Assembly (NCBI RefSeq): GCF_032854445.1
Contig: NW_027018110.1
Span: forward strand, 1-64,000
Origin: Liolophura sinensis
Lineage: Eukaryota > Mollusca > Polyplacophora > Chitonida > Chitonidae
Length of the DNA stretch: 64,000 nt
Direction of reading: 5' to 3'
This document shows, in pieces, positions 26,425 through 37,200 of the stretch. The notes beneath the pieces were generated by a model. That model was not told the origin of the DNA and made no database searches. It worked only from the letters and a program-made list of their open reading frames with translations. The first letter of the stretch is position 1. Each line of letters begins with the position of its first letter. The translations under genes were made by a program, and so were the position numbers.

Positions 26425-27527
26425 AATTGTCGCTACAGCCAAAAGTATTGGTCGGAGAGCAACGCGGTTTGCACCATTCGATTTCTCGTCACAAAATACG
26501 TCGGATTAGTCTCTTACCAGTAGCACTGGAACAGTTTTTCCACTTTTGCATTTTTTGCCTTGTCTTTTTGTTAATTGAAATCGGATACACTGTACTATGT
26601 ACAATCGCGACTGGTCATTATTATGTTCAACTTTTTAACTATACGTTATGTGCCCTTCGGTAGCCCAGAAGACGTCAAATCTTTGGGCTAAGCCCATTTA
26701 ACTCATCCAGCAATTGTCTTACTTTTAAGTCCAAGACAATCTCAATGTCTTTATCTACGTGTAGAAAAACCACACCATTTGTGCATTAAAAACAAAATGT
26801 ACTAGATACAGTCTGCTGTAAAAAGTACAACTGATCACTGAACCACATCAATAAGGTTCTAAAAGATGCGGAATTGGCCCAGGCATCGGCAGCTGTTTAA
26901 AAAATTGCAAATTTCCCTGGTTTCCATGGAGTAAGAGCCGTTGCTGGGCACGTGACTATGGCATCAATGATCATTCAATTGTCGCTACAGCCAAAAGTAT
27001 TGGTCGGAGAGCAACGCGGTTTGCACCATTCGATTTCTCGTCACAAAATACGTCGGATTAGTCTCTTACCAGTAGCACTGGAACAGTTTTTTCCACTTTT
27101 GCATTTTTGCCTGGTCTTTTTGTTAATTGAAATCGGATACACTGTACTATGCACAATCGCGACTGGTCGTTACTATATTCAACATTTAACTATACGTTAT
27201 GTGCCCTTCGGTAGCCCAGAAGACGTCAAATCTTTGGGCTAAGCCCATTTAACTCATCCAGCAATTGTCTTACTTTTAAGTCCAAGACAATCTCAATGTC
27301 TTTATCTACGTGTAGAAAAACCACACCATTCGTACATAAAAAACACAATGTACTAGATACAGTTTGCTGTAAAAAGTACAACTGATCACTGACCTACATC
27401 AATAAGGTTCTAATAGATGCGGAATTGGGCCAGGCATCGGCAGCTGTTTAAAAAATTGCAAATTTCCCTGGTTTCCATGGAGTAAGAGCCGTTGCTGGGC
27501 ACGTGACTATGACATCAATGATCATTC
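26425..27527. repeat. Monomers m49-m50 with a ~551-bp tandem duplication footprint
   Basis: The rare tail GTGCATTAAAAACAAAATG is at 26229 and 26780, and the rare CTATGGCATC is at 26404 and 26957. The duplicated segment therefore spans the end of one unit and the start of the next, out of phase with the arbitrary unit boundary. Middles differ: 26425 has TATGTACA with TTATTATGTTC, while 26977 has haplotype I with CAACATTTAAC. Confidence 0.8.
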
Positions 27528-29726
27528 AATTGTGGCTACAGCCAAAAGTATTGGTCGGAGAGCAACGCGGTTTCCACCATTCGATTTGTCGTCACAAAAT
27601 ACGTCGGATTAGTCTCTTACCAGTAGCACTGGAACAGTTTTTCCACTTTTGCATTTTTGCCTGGTCTTTTTGTTAATTTGAAATCGGATACAATCTACTA
27701 TGTACAATCGCGACTGGTCATTACTATATTCAACTTTTGACTATAAGTTATGTGCCCTTCTGTAGCCCAGAAGACGTCAAATCTTTGGGCTAAGCCCATT
27801 TAACTCATCCAGCAATTGTCTTACTTTTAAGTCCAAGACAATCTCAATGTCTTTATCTACGTGTAGAAAAACCACACCATTCGTACATAAAAAACACAAT
27901 GTACTAGATACAGTCTGCTGTAAAAAGTACAACTTATCACTGAACCACATCTTTAAGGTTCTAAAAGATGCGGAATTGGGCCAGGCATCGGCAGCTGTTA
28001 AAAATTGCATATTTCCCTGGTTTCCATGGAGTAAGAGCCGTTGCTGGGCACGTGACTATGACATCAATGATCATTCAATTGTCGCTACAGCCAAAAGTAT
28101 TGGTCGGAGAGCAACGCGGTTTGCACCATTCGATTTCTCGTCACAAAATACGTCGGATTAGCCTCTTACCAGCAGCACTGGAACAGTTTTTCCACTTTTG
28201 CATTTTTGCCTGGTCTTTTTGTTAATTGAAATCGGATACACTGTACTATGCACAATCGCGACTGGTCGTTACTATATTCAACTTTTAACTACACGTTATG
28301 TGCCCTTCGGTAGCCCAGAAGACGTCAAATCTTTGGGCTAAGCCCATTTAACTCATCCAGCAATTGTCTTACTTTTAAGTCCAAGACAATCTCAATGTCT
28401 TTATCTACGTGTAGAAAAACCACACCATTTGTACATAAAAAACACAAGGTACTAGATACAGTCTGCTGTAAAAAGTACAACTGATCACTGAACCACATCA
28501 ATAAAGTTCTAAAAGATGCGGAATTGGCCCAGGCATCGGCAGCTGTTTAAAAAATTGCAAATTTCCCTGGTTTCCATGGAGTAAGAGCCGTTGCTGGGCA
28601 CGTGACTATGACATCAATGATCATTCAATTGTCGCTACAGCCAAAAGTATTGGTCGGAGAGCAACGCGGTTTGCACCATTCGATTTCTCGTCACAAAATA
28701 CGTGGGATTAGTCTCTTACCAGTAGCACTGGAACAGTTTTTCCACTTTTGCATTTTTTGCCTGGTCTTTTTGTTAATTGAAATCGGCTACACTGTACTAT
28801 GTACAATCGCGACTGGTCATTATTATATTCAACTTTTGACTATAAGTTATGTGCCCTTCGGTAGCCCAGAAGACGTCAAATCTTTGGGCTCAACCCATTA
28901 AACTCACCCAGCAATTGTCTTACTTCTAAGTCCAAGACAATCTCAATGTCTTTATCTACGTGTAGAAAACCACACCATTTGTACATAAAAAACACAAGGT
29001 ACTAGATACAGTCTGCTGTAAAAAGTACAACTGATCACTGACCCACATCAATAAAGTTTTAAAAGATGCGGAATTGGCCCAGGCATCGGCAGCTGTTTAA
29101 AAAATTGCAAATTTCCCTGGTTTCCATGGAGTAAGAGCCGTTGCTGTGCACGTGACTATGACATCAATGATCATTCAATTGTCGCTACAGCCAAAAGTAT
29201 TGGTCGGAGAGCAACGCGGTTTGCACCATTCGATTTCTCGTCACAAAATACGTCGGATTAGCCTCTTACCAGCAGCACTGGAACAGTTTTTCCACTTTTG
29301 CATTTTTGCCTGGTCTTTTTGTTAATTGAAATCGGATACACTGTACTATGCACAATCGCGACTGGTCGTTACTATATTCAACTTTTAACTATACGTTATG
29401 TGCCCTTCGGTAGCCCAGAAGACGTCAAATCTTTGGGCTAAGCCCATTTAACTCATCCAGCAATTGTCTTACTTTTAAGTCCAAGACAATCTCAATGTCT
29501 TTATCTACGTGTAGAAAAACCACACCATTTGTACATAAAAAACACAAGGTACTAGATACAGTCTGCTGTAAAAAGTACAACTGATCACTGAACCACATCA
29601 ATAAGGTTCTAAAAGATGCGGAATTGGCCCAGGCATCGGCAGCTGTTTAAAAAATTGCAAATTTCCCTGGTTTCCATGGAGTAAGAGCCGTTGCTGGGCA
29701 CGTGACTATGACATCAATGATCATTC
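27528..29726. repeat. Monomers m51-m54
   Basis: The unit at 27528 repeats the TTTCCACC/CGATTTGTCG type of 18168. The unit at 28627 has CGTGGGATT and GGGCTCAACCC and a TTAATTG...GGCTAC middle. Units at 28077 and 29177 are ordinary haplotype I copies close to consensus. A rare CTGTGCACGTG precedes 29177 (29144) and also occurs near 21994. Confidence 0.7.
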
Positions 29727-29930
29727 AATTGTCGCTACAGCCAAAAGTATTGGTCGGAGAGCAACGCGGTTTGCACCATTCGATTTCTCGTCACAAAATA
29801 CGTCGGATTAGCCTCTTACCAGCAGCACTGGAACAGTTTTTTCACTTTTTCATTTTTGCCTGGTCTTTTTGTTAATTGAAATCGGATACACTGTACTATG
29901 CACAATCGCGACTGGTCGTTACTATATTCA

Positions 29931-29940
29931 ATCATATTCA
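29931..29940. repeat. 10-bp insertion resembling a local duplication
   Basis: ATCATATTCA is inserted after ACTATATTCA, which it resembles at 8 of 10 positions. With one extra A near 30100 it makes the unit at 29727 561 bp long, the longest in the window. It is private to this unit. Confidence 0.85.
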
Positions 29941-31552
29941 ACTTTTAACTATACGTTATGTGCCCTTCGGTAGCCCAGAAGACGTCAAATCTTTGGGCTA
30001 AGCCCATTTAACTCATCCAGCAATTGTCTTACTTTTAAGTCCAAGACAATCTCAATGTCTTTATCTACGTGTAGAAAAACCACACCATTTGTACATAAAA
30101 AAACACAAGGTACTAGATACAGTCTGCTGTAAAAAGTACAACTGATCACTGACCCACATCAATAAGGTTCTAAAAGATGCGGAATTGGCCCAGGCATCGG
30201 CAGCTGTTTAAAAAATTGCAAATTTCCCTGGTTTCCATGGAGTAAGAGCCGTTGCTGGGCACGTGACTATGACATCAATGATCATTCAATTGTCGCTACA
30301 GCCAAAAGTATTGGTCGGAGAGCAACGCGGTTTGCACCATTCGATTTCTCGTCACAAAATACGTCGGATTAGCCTCTTACCAGCAGCACTGGAACAGTTT
30401 TTCCACTTTTGCATTTTTGCCTGGTTTTTTTGTTAATTGAAATCGGATATATTCTACTATGTACAATCGCGACTGGTCATTACTATATTCAACTTTTGAC
30501 TATAAGTTATGTGCCCTTCTGTAGCCCAGAAGACGTCAAATCTTTGGGCTAAGCCCATTTAACTCACCCAGCAATTGTCTTACTTCTAAGTCCAAGACAA
30601 TCTCAATGTCTTTATCTACGTGTAGAAAAACCACACCATTTGTACATAAAAAACACAAGGTACTAGATACAGTCTGCTGTAAAAAGTACAACTGATCACT
30701 GAACCACATCAATAAGGTTCTAAAAGATGCGGAATTGGCCCAGGCATCGGCAGCTGTTTAAAAAATTGCAAATTTCCCTGGTTTCCATGGAGTAAGAGCC
30801 GTTGCTGGGCACGTGACTATGACATCAATGATCATTCAATTGTCGCTACAGCCAAAAGTATTGGTCGGAGAGCAACGCGGTTTGCACCATTCGATTTCTC
30901 GTCACAAAATACGTCGGATTAGCCTCTTACCAGCAGCACTGGAACAGTTTTTCCACTTTTGCATTTTTGCCTGGTCTTTTTGTTAATTGAAATCGGATAC
31001 ATTCTACTATGTACAATCGCGACTGGTCATTACTATATTCAACTTTTGACTATAAGTTATGTGCCCTTCTGTAGCCCAGAAGACGTCAAATCTTTGGGCT
31101 AAGCCCATTTAACTCACCCAGCAATTGTCTTACTTCTAAGTCCAAGACAATCTCAATGTCTTTATCTACGTGTAGAAAAACCACACCATTTGTACATAAA
31201 AAACACAAGGTACTAGATACAGTCTGCTGTAAAAAGTACAACTGATCACTGAACCACATCAATAAGGTTCTAAAAGATGCGGAATTGGCCCAGGCATCGG
31301 CAGCTGTTTAAAAAATTGCAAATTTCCCTGGTTTCCATGGAGAAAGAGCCGTTGCTGGGCACGTGATTATGACATCAATGATCATTCAATTGTCGCTACA
31401 GCCAAAAGTATTGGTCGGAGAGCAACGCGGTTTGCACCATTCGATTTCTCGTCACAAAATACGTCGGATTAGCCTCTTACGAGCAGCACTGGAACAGTTT
31501 TTCCACTTTTGCATTTTTGCCTGGTCTTTTTGTTAATGGAAATCGGCTACAC

Positions 31553-31565
31553 TGTACTATGTACA
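31553..31565. other. Haplotype-dependent short dyad TGTAC-TAT-GTACA (offsets 166-178)
   Basis: The two 5-bp arms are perfect reverse complements in monomers that combine CTGTAC with TATGTACA, including this haplotype III unit. Haplotype I has TATGCACA, and most haplotype II copies have TCTAC or ATCTAC on the left. In both cases one arm is imperfect, so the dyad exists only in a subset of units. Confidence 0.7.
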
Positions 31566-32194
31566 ATCGCGACTGGTCATTATTATATTCAACTTTTGAC
31601 TATAAGTTATGTGCCCTTCTGTAGCCCAGAAGACGTCAAATCTTTGGGCTAAGCCCATTTAACTCACCCAGCAATTGTCTTACTTTTAAGTCCAAGACAA
31701 TCTCAATGTCTTTATCTACGTGTAGAAAAACCACACCATTTGTACATAAAAAACACAAGGTACTAGATACAGTCTGCTGTAAAAAGTACAACTGATCACT
31801 GACCCACATCAATAAGGTTCTAAAAGATGCGGAATTGGCCCAGGCATCGGCAGCTGTTTAAAAAATTGCAAATTTCCCTGGTTTCCATGGAGTAAGAGCC
31901 GTTGCTGGGCACGTGACTATGACATCAATGATCATTCAATTGTCGCTACAGCCAAAAGTATTGGTCGGAGAGCAACGCGGTTTGCACCATTCGATTTCGC
32001 GTCACAAAATACGTCGGATTAGCCTCTTACCAGCAGCACTGGAACAGTTTTTCCACTTTTGCATTTTTGCCTGGTCTTTTTGTTAATTGAAATCGGATAC
32101 ACTGTACTATGCACAATCGCGACTGGTCGTTACTATATTCAACTTTTAACTATACGTTATGTGCCCTTCGGTAGCCCAGAAGACGTCAAATCTT

Positions 32195-32207
32195 TGGGCT
32201 AAGCCCA
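32195..32207. other. 13-bp palindrome, once per monomer (offsets 258-270)
   Basis: Arms TGGGCT and AGCCCA are perfect reverse complements around a single A. Several variant copies change only the centre: TGGGCTCAGCCCA at 61894 and 63541 and TGGGCTGAGCCCA near 42096 keep both arms. A subset, mostly with the haplotype III middle, carries GGCTAAACCCATTAAAC and so loses the right arm (units at 15968, 17068, 18719, 21476, 48436, 48985, 50084). The dyad is therefore family-dependent. Confidence 0.85.
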
Positions 32208-32223
32208 TTTAACTCATCCAGCA

Positions 32224-32251
32224 ATTGTCTTACTTTTAAGTCCAAGACAAT
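32224..32251. other. 28-bp nested dyad, once per monomer (offsets 287-314)
   Basis: Outer arms ATTGTCTT (32224-32231) and AAGACAAT (32244-32251) are perfect reverse complements. Inside them ACTT (32232-32235) and AAGT (32238-32241) also pair, leaving a 2-base centre and an unpaired CC on the right. Up to 12 pairs are therefore possible. The common polymorphism in this stretch, T/C at offset 299, lies in the 2-base centre and not in an arm. Rare arm changes are seen at 7470 (AAGAAAAT), 14624 (TAGACAAT) and 16277 (AAGATAAT). An extra TTAC enlarges the copy at 54771-54778. Confidence 0.85.
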
Positions 32252-32308
32252 CTCAATGTCTTTATCTGCGTGTAGAAAAACCACACCATTCGTACATAAA
32301 AAGCACAA

Positions 32309-32340
32309 TGTACTAGATACAGTCTGCTGTAAAAAGTACA
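32309..32340. other. Two-tier dyad, once per monomer (offsets 372-403)
   Basis: Outer arms TGTAC (32309-32313) and GTACA (32336-32340) flank inner arms TACAG (32318-32322) and CTGTA (32327-32331). Both sides of the internal loop are 4 bases (TAGA and AAAA), and the terminal loop is TCTG. Monomers with G at offset 372 (AAGGTAC) keep a 4-bp outer arm. Monomers with AATTTAC (for example the unit at 32488) lose the outer arm but keep the inner one. Whether it forms in DNA or in a transcript cannot be judged here. Confidence 0.75.
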
Positions 32341-32459
32341 ACTGATCACTGAACCACATCTATAAGGTTCTAAAAGATGCGGAATTGGCCCAGGCATCGG
32401 CAGCTGTTTAAAAAATTGCAAATTTCCCTGGTTTCCATGGAGTAAGAGCCGTTGCTGGG

Positions 32460-32486
32460 CACGTGACTATGACATCAATGATCATT
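32460..32486. other. CACGTG and AATGATCATT palindromes of the conserved core
   Basis: CACGTG lies at 32460-32465 and the perfect 10-bp palindrome AATGATCATT at 32477-32486. The start of the next unit adds CAATTG 1 bp further on. Palindromes therefore cluster within about 35 bp at each unit junction. Exceptions to the 10-bp palindrome are AATTATCATT at 1641-1650 and 3842-3851 and a shortened version near 6047. A C-to-A change turns CACGTGACTATG into CACGTGACAATG in several units of the first 14 kb. Confidence 0.8.
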
Positions 32487-34068
32487 CAATTGTGGCTACA
32501 GCCAAAAGTATTGGTCGGAGAGCAACGCGGTTTGCACCATTCGATTTCTCGTCACAAAATACGTCGGATTAGCCTCTTACCAGCAGCACTGGAACAGTTT
32601 TTCCACTTTTGCATTTTTGCCTGGTCTTTTTGTTAATTGAAATCGGATACACTGTACTATGCACAATCGCGACTGGTCGTTACTATATTCAACTTTTAAC
32701 TATACGTTATGTGCCCTTCGGTAGCCCAGAAGACGTCAAATCTTTGGGCTAAGCCCATTTAACTCACCCAGCAATTGTCTTACTTTTAAGTCCAAGACAA
32801 TCTCAATGTCTTTATCTACGTGTAGAAAAACCACACCATTCGTACATAAAAAACACAATTTACTAGATACAGTCTGCTGTAAAAAGTACAACTGATCACT
32901 GAACCACATCTATAAGGTTCTAATAGATGCGGAATTGGGCCAGGCATCGGCAGCTGTTAAAAAATTGCAAATTTCCCTGGTTTCCATGGAGTAAGAGCCG
33001 TTGCTGGGCACGTGATTATGACATCAATGATCATTCAATTGTCGCTACAGCCAAAAGTATTGGTCGGAGAGCAACGCGGTTTGCACCATTCGATTTCTCG
33101 TCACAAAATACGTCGGATTAGCCTTTTACGAGCAGCACTGGAACAGTTTTTCCACTTTTGCATTTTTGCCTGGGCTTTTTGTTAATGGAAATCGGCTACA
33201 CTGTACTATGTACAATCGCGACTGGTCATTATTATATTCAACTTTTGACTATAAGTTATGTGCCCTTCTGTAGCCCAGAAGACGTCAAATCTTTGGGCTA
33301 AGCCCATTTAACTCACCCAGCAATTGTCTTACTTTTAAGTCCAAGACAATCTCAATGTCTTTATCTACGTGTAGAAAAACCACACCATTTGTACATAAAA
33401 AACACAAGGTACTAGATACAGTCTGCTGTAAAAAGTACAACTGATCACTGACCCACATCAATAAGGTTCTAAAAGATGCGGAATTGGCCCAGGCATCGGC
33501 AGCTGTTTAAAAAATTGCAAATTTCCCTGGTTTCCATGGAGTAAGAGCCGTTGCTGGGCACGTGACTATGACATCAATGATCATTCAATTGTCGCTACAG
33601 CCAAAAGTATTGGTCGGAGAGCAACGCGGTTTGCACCATTCGATTTCTCGTCACAAAATACGTCGGATTAGCCTCTTACCAGCAGCACTGGAACAGTTTT
33701 TCCACTTTTGCATTTTTGCCTGGTCTTTTTGTTAATTGAAATCGGATACACTGTACTATGCACAATCGCGACTGGTCGTTACTATATTCAACTTTTAACT
33801 ATACGTTATGTGCCCTTCGGTAGCCCAGAAGACGTCAAATCTTTGGGCTAAGCCCATTTAACTCATCCAGCAATTGTCTTACTTTTAAGTCCAAGACAAT
33901 CTCAATGTCTTTATCTACGTGTAGAAAAACCACACCATTTGTACATAAAAAACACAAGGTACTAGATACAGTCTGCTGTAAAAAGTACAACTGATCACTG
34001 ACCCACATCAATAAGGTTCTAAAAGATGCGGAATTGGCCCAGGCATCGGCAGCTGTTTAAACAATTGC

Positions 34069-34210
34069 AAATTTCCCTGGTTTCCATGGAGTAAGAGCCG
34101 TTGCTGGGCACGTGACTATGACATCAATGATCATTCAATTGTCGCTACAGCCAAAAGTATTGGTCGGAGAGCAACGCGGTTTGCACCATTCGATTTCTCG
34201 TCACAAAATA
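34069..34210 (+). repeat. Conserved ~140-bp core spanning a monomer junction (example)
   Basis: This is offsets 483-550 of one monomer joined to offsets 1-74 of the next. In nearly all 116 junctions the stretch from GCAAATTTCCC through CCATGG, CACGTG, AATGATCATT, CAATTGT and GGTCGGAGAGCAACGCGG to TTCGATTTCTCG is unchanged. The frequent exceptions are C/G at offset 7, C/G at about offset 67, ACTATG/ATTATG after CACGTG, and a GCAAAT/GCATAT alternative at the left edge. The contrast with offsets 85-300, where linked haplotypes differ at ten or more sites, is visible by reading. A protein-binding or nucleosome-positioning role is inference. CACGTG is the canonical E-box, but any short palindrome occurring once per 550 bp could be incidental. 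Confidence 0.7.
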
Positions 34211-37200
34211 CGTCGGACTAGTCTCTTACCAGCAGCACTGGAACAGTTTTTCCACTTTTGCATTTTTGCCTGGTTTTTTTGTTAATTGAAATCGGATATA
34301 TTCTACTATGTACAATCGCGACTGGTCATTACTATATTCAACTTTTGACTATAAGTTATGTGCCCTTCTGTAGCCCAGAAGACGTCAAATCTTTGGGCTA
34401 AGCCCATTTAACTCACCCAGCAATTGTCTTACTTCTAAGTCCAAGACAATCTCAATGTCTTTATCTACGTGTAGAAAAACCACACCATTTGTACATAAAA
34501 AACACAAGGTACTAGATACAGTCTGCTGTAAAAAGTACAACTGATCACTGACCCACATCAATAAGGTTCTAAAAGATGCGGAATTGGCCCAGGCATCGGC
34601 AGCTGTTTAAAAAATTGCAAATTTCCCTGGTTTCCATGGAGTAAGAGCCGTTGCTGGGCACGTGACTATGACATCAATGATCATTCAATTGTCGCTACAG
34701 CCAAAAGTATTGGTCGGAGAGCAACGCGGTTTGCACCATTCGATTTCGCGTCACAAAATACGTCGGATTAGCCTCTTACCAGCAGCACTGGAACAGTTTT
34801 TCCACTTTTGCATTTTTGCCTGGTCTTTTTGTTAATTGAAATCGGATACACTGTACTATGCACAATCGCGACTGGTCGTTACTATATTCAACTTTTAACT
34901 ATACGTTATGTGCCCTTCGGTAGCCCAGAAGACGTCAAATCTTTGGGCTAAGCCCATTTAACTCATCCAGCAATTGTCTTACTTTTAAGTCCAAGACAAT
35001 CTCAATGTCTTTATCTGCGTGTAGAAAAACCACACCATTCGTACATAAAAAGCACAATGTACTAGATACAGTCTGCTGTAAAAAGTACAACTGATCACTG
35101 AACCACATCTATAAGGTTCTAAAAGATGCGGAATTGGCCCAGGCATCGGCAGCTGTTTAAAAAATTGCAAATTTCCCTGGTTTCCATGGAGTAAGAGCCG
35201 TTGCTGGGCACGTGACTATGACATCAATGATCATTCAATTGTGGCTACAGCCAAAAGTATTGGTCGGAGAGCAACGCGGTTTGCACCATTCGATTTCTCG
35301 TCACAAAATACGTCGGATTAGCCTCTTACCAGCAGCACTGGAACAGTTTTTCCACTTTTGCATTTTTGCCTGGTCTTTTTGTTAATTGAAATCGGATACA
35401 CTGTACTATGCACAATCGCGACTGGTCGTTACTATATTCAACTTTTAACTATACGTTATGTGCCCTTCGGTAGCCCAGAAGACGTCAAATCTTTGGGCTA
35501 AGCCCATTTAACTCACCCAGCAATTGTCTTACTTTTAAGTCCAAGACAATCTCAATGTCTTTATCTACGTGTAGAAAAACCACACCATTCGTACATAAAA
35601 AACACAATTTACTAGATACAGTCTGCTGTAAAAAGTACAACTGATCACTGAACCACATCTATAAGGTTCTAATAGATGCGGAATTGGGCCAGGCATCGGC
35701 AGCTGTTTAAAAAATTGCAAATTTCCCTGGTTTCCATGGAGTAAGAGCCGTTGCTGGGCACGTGACTATGACATCAATGATCATTCAATTGTCGCTACAG
35801 CCAAAAGTATTGGTCGGAGAGCAACGCGGTTTGCACCATTCGATTTCTCGTCACAAAATACGTCGGATTAGCCTCTTACCAGCAGCACTGGAACAGTTTT
35901 TCCACTTTTGCATTTTTGCCTGGTCTTTTTGTTAATTGAAATCGGATACATTCTACTATGTACAATCGCGACTGGTCATTACTATATTCAACTTTTGACT
36001 ATAAGTTATGTGCCCTTCTGTAGCCCAGAAGACGTCAAATCTTTGGGCTAAGCCCATTTAACTCACCCAGCAATTGTCTTACTTCTAAGTCCAAGACAAT
36101 CTCAATGTCTTTATCTACGTGTAGAAAAACCACACCATTTGTACATAAAAAACACAAGGTACTAGATACAGTCTGCTGTAAAAAGTACAACTGATCACTG
36201 AACCACATCAATAAGGTTCTAAAAGATGCGGAATTGGCCCAGGCATCGGCAGCTGTTTAAAAAATTGCAAATTTCCCTGGTTTCCATGGAGTAAGAGCCG
36301 TTGCTGGGCACGTGATTATGACATCAATGATCATTCAAATGTCGCTACAGCCAAAAGTATTGGTCGGAGAGCAACGCGGTTTGCACCATTCGATTTCTCG
36401 TCACAAAATACGTCGGATTAGCCTCTTACGAGCAGCACTGGAACAGTTTTTCCACTTTTGCATTTTTGCCTGGTCTTTTTGTTAATGGAAATCGGCTACA
36501 CTGTACTATGTACAATCGCGACTGGTCATTATTATATTCAACTTTTGACTATAAGTTATGTGCCCTTCTGTAGCCCAGAAGACGTCAAATCTTTGGGCTA
36601 AGCCCATTTAACTCACCCAGCAATTGTCTTACTTTTAAGTCCAAGACAATCTCAATGTCTTTATCTACGTGTAGAAAAACCACACCATTTGTACATAAAA
36701 AACACAAGGTACTAGATACAGTCTGCTGTAAAAAGTACAACTGATCACTGACCCACATCAATAAGGTTCTAAAAGATGCGGAATTGGCCCAGGCATCGGC
36801 AGCTGTTTAAAAAATTGCAAATTTCCCTGGTTTCCATGGAGTAAGAGCCGTTGCTGGGCACGTGACTATGACATCAATGATCATTCAATTGTGGCTACAG
36901 CCAAAAGTATTGGTCGGAGAGCAACGCGGTTTGCACCATTCGATTTCTCGTCACAAAATACGTCGGATTAGCCTCTTACCAGCACCACTGGAACAGTTTT
37001 TCCACTTTTGCATTTTTGCCTGGTCTTTTTGTTAATTGAAATCGGATACACTGTACTATGCACAATCGCGACTGGTCGTTACTATATTCAACTTTTAACT
37101 ATACGTTATGTGCCCTTCGGTAGCCCAGAAGACGTCAAATCTTTGGGCTAAGCCCATTTAACTCATCCAGCAATTGTCTTACTTTTAAGTCCAAGACAAT

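Larger units (their letters stand above)
31938..32487 (+). repeat. Reference satellite monomer (m59), 550 bp, used for offsets
   Basis: This unit is exactly 550 bp and gives convenient coordinates for the internal landmarks. Offset = position minus 31937. Restriction-type palindromes lie at offsets 245-250 (GACGTC), 285-290 (CAATTG), 406-411 (TGATCA), 464-469 (CAGCTG), 498-503 (CCATGG), 523-528 (CACGTG) and 550 into the next unit (CAATTG). A T-rich stretch lies at 111-144. Commonly variable offsets are 7 C/G, 67 C/G, 175 C/T, 192 G/A, 211 A/G, 218 C/A, 233 G/T, 280 T/C, 299 T/C, 354 C/T, 372 T/G, 416 A/C, 424 T/A, 437 A/T and 452 C/G. Uncommon changes in this copy are TTTCGCGTCA near offset 65, TATCTGCGTG near 330 and AAGCAC near 365; the first is shared with the monomer at 34687 and the other two with several units. 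Confidence 0.9.
29727..34136. repeat. Monomers m55-m62, first marker-headed block (30288-34136)
   Basis: The marker unit at 30288 has GGTTTTTTTGTT and GGATATATTC. It is followed by a haplotype II unit (30838) ending in GTGATTATG, a haplotype III unit with TTACGAGCAG (31388), a unit with TATCTGCGTG and AAGCAC (31938), a unit with AATTTAC (32488), a haplotype III unit with CTGGGCTTTT (33037) and a GACCCACATC unit (33587). Most of this order recurs nine or ten units downstream. Confidence 0.8.

Noticed and set aside
28498-28506. AATAAA in CATCAATAAAGTTC as a polyadenylation signal, and TATAAG in CTATAAGTTATG as a TATA box
   Set aside because: Both come and go with ordinary single-base variants between units and have no associated gene.
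31986-32004. RNA polymerase III internal promoter or tRNA-derived origin
   Set aside because: CATTCGATTTC is only loosely like a B box, no acceptable A box lies upstream at a suitable distance, and no cloverleaf can be drawn.
32342-32351. Hammerhead ribozyme core, as in some transcribed satellites
   Set aside because: CTGATCA resembles but does not match CTGATGA, and no properly placed GAAA partner and stems are visible on either strand.
32000-32487. CENP-B box
   Set aside because: I looked for TTCG followed at the right distance by A and CGGG on both strands. TTCGATTTCTCGTC is the nearest stretch and lacks the required A and CGGG.
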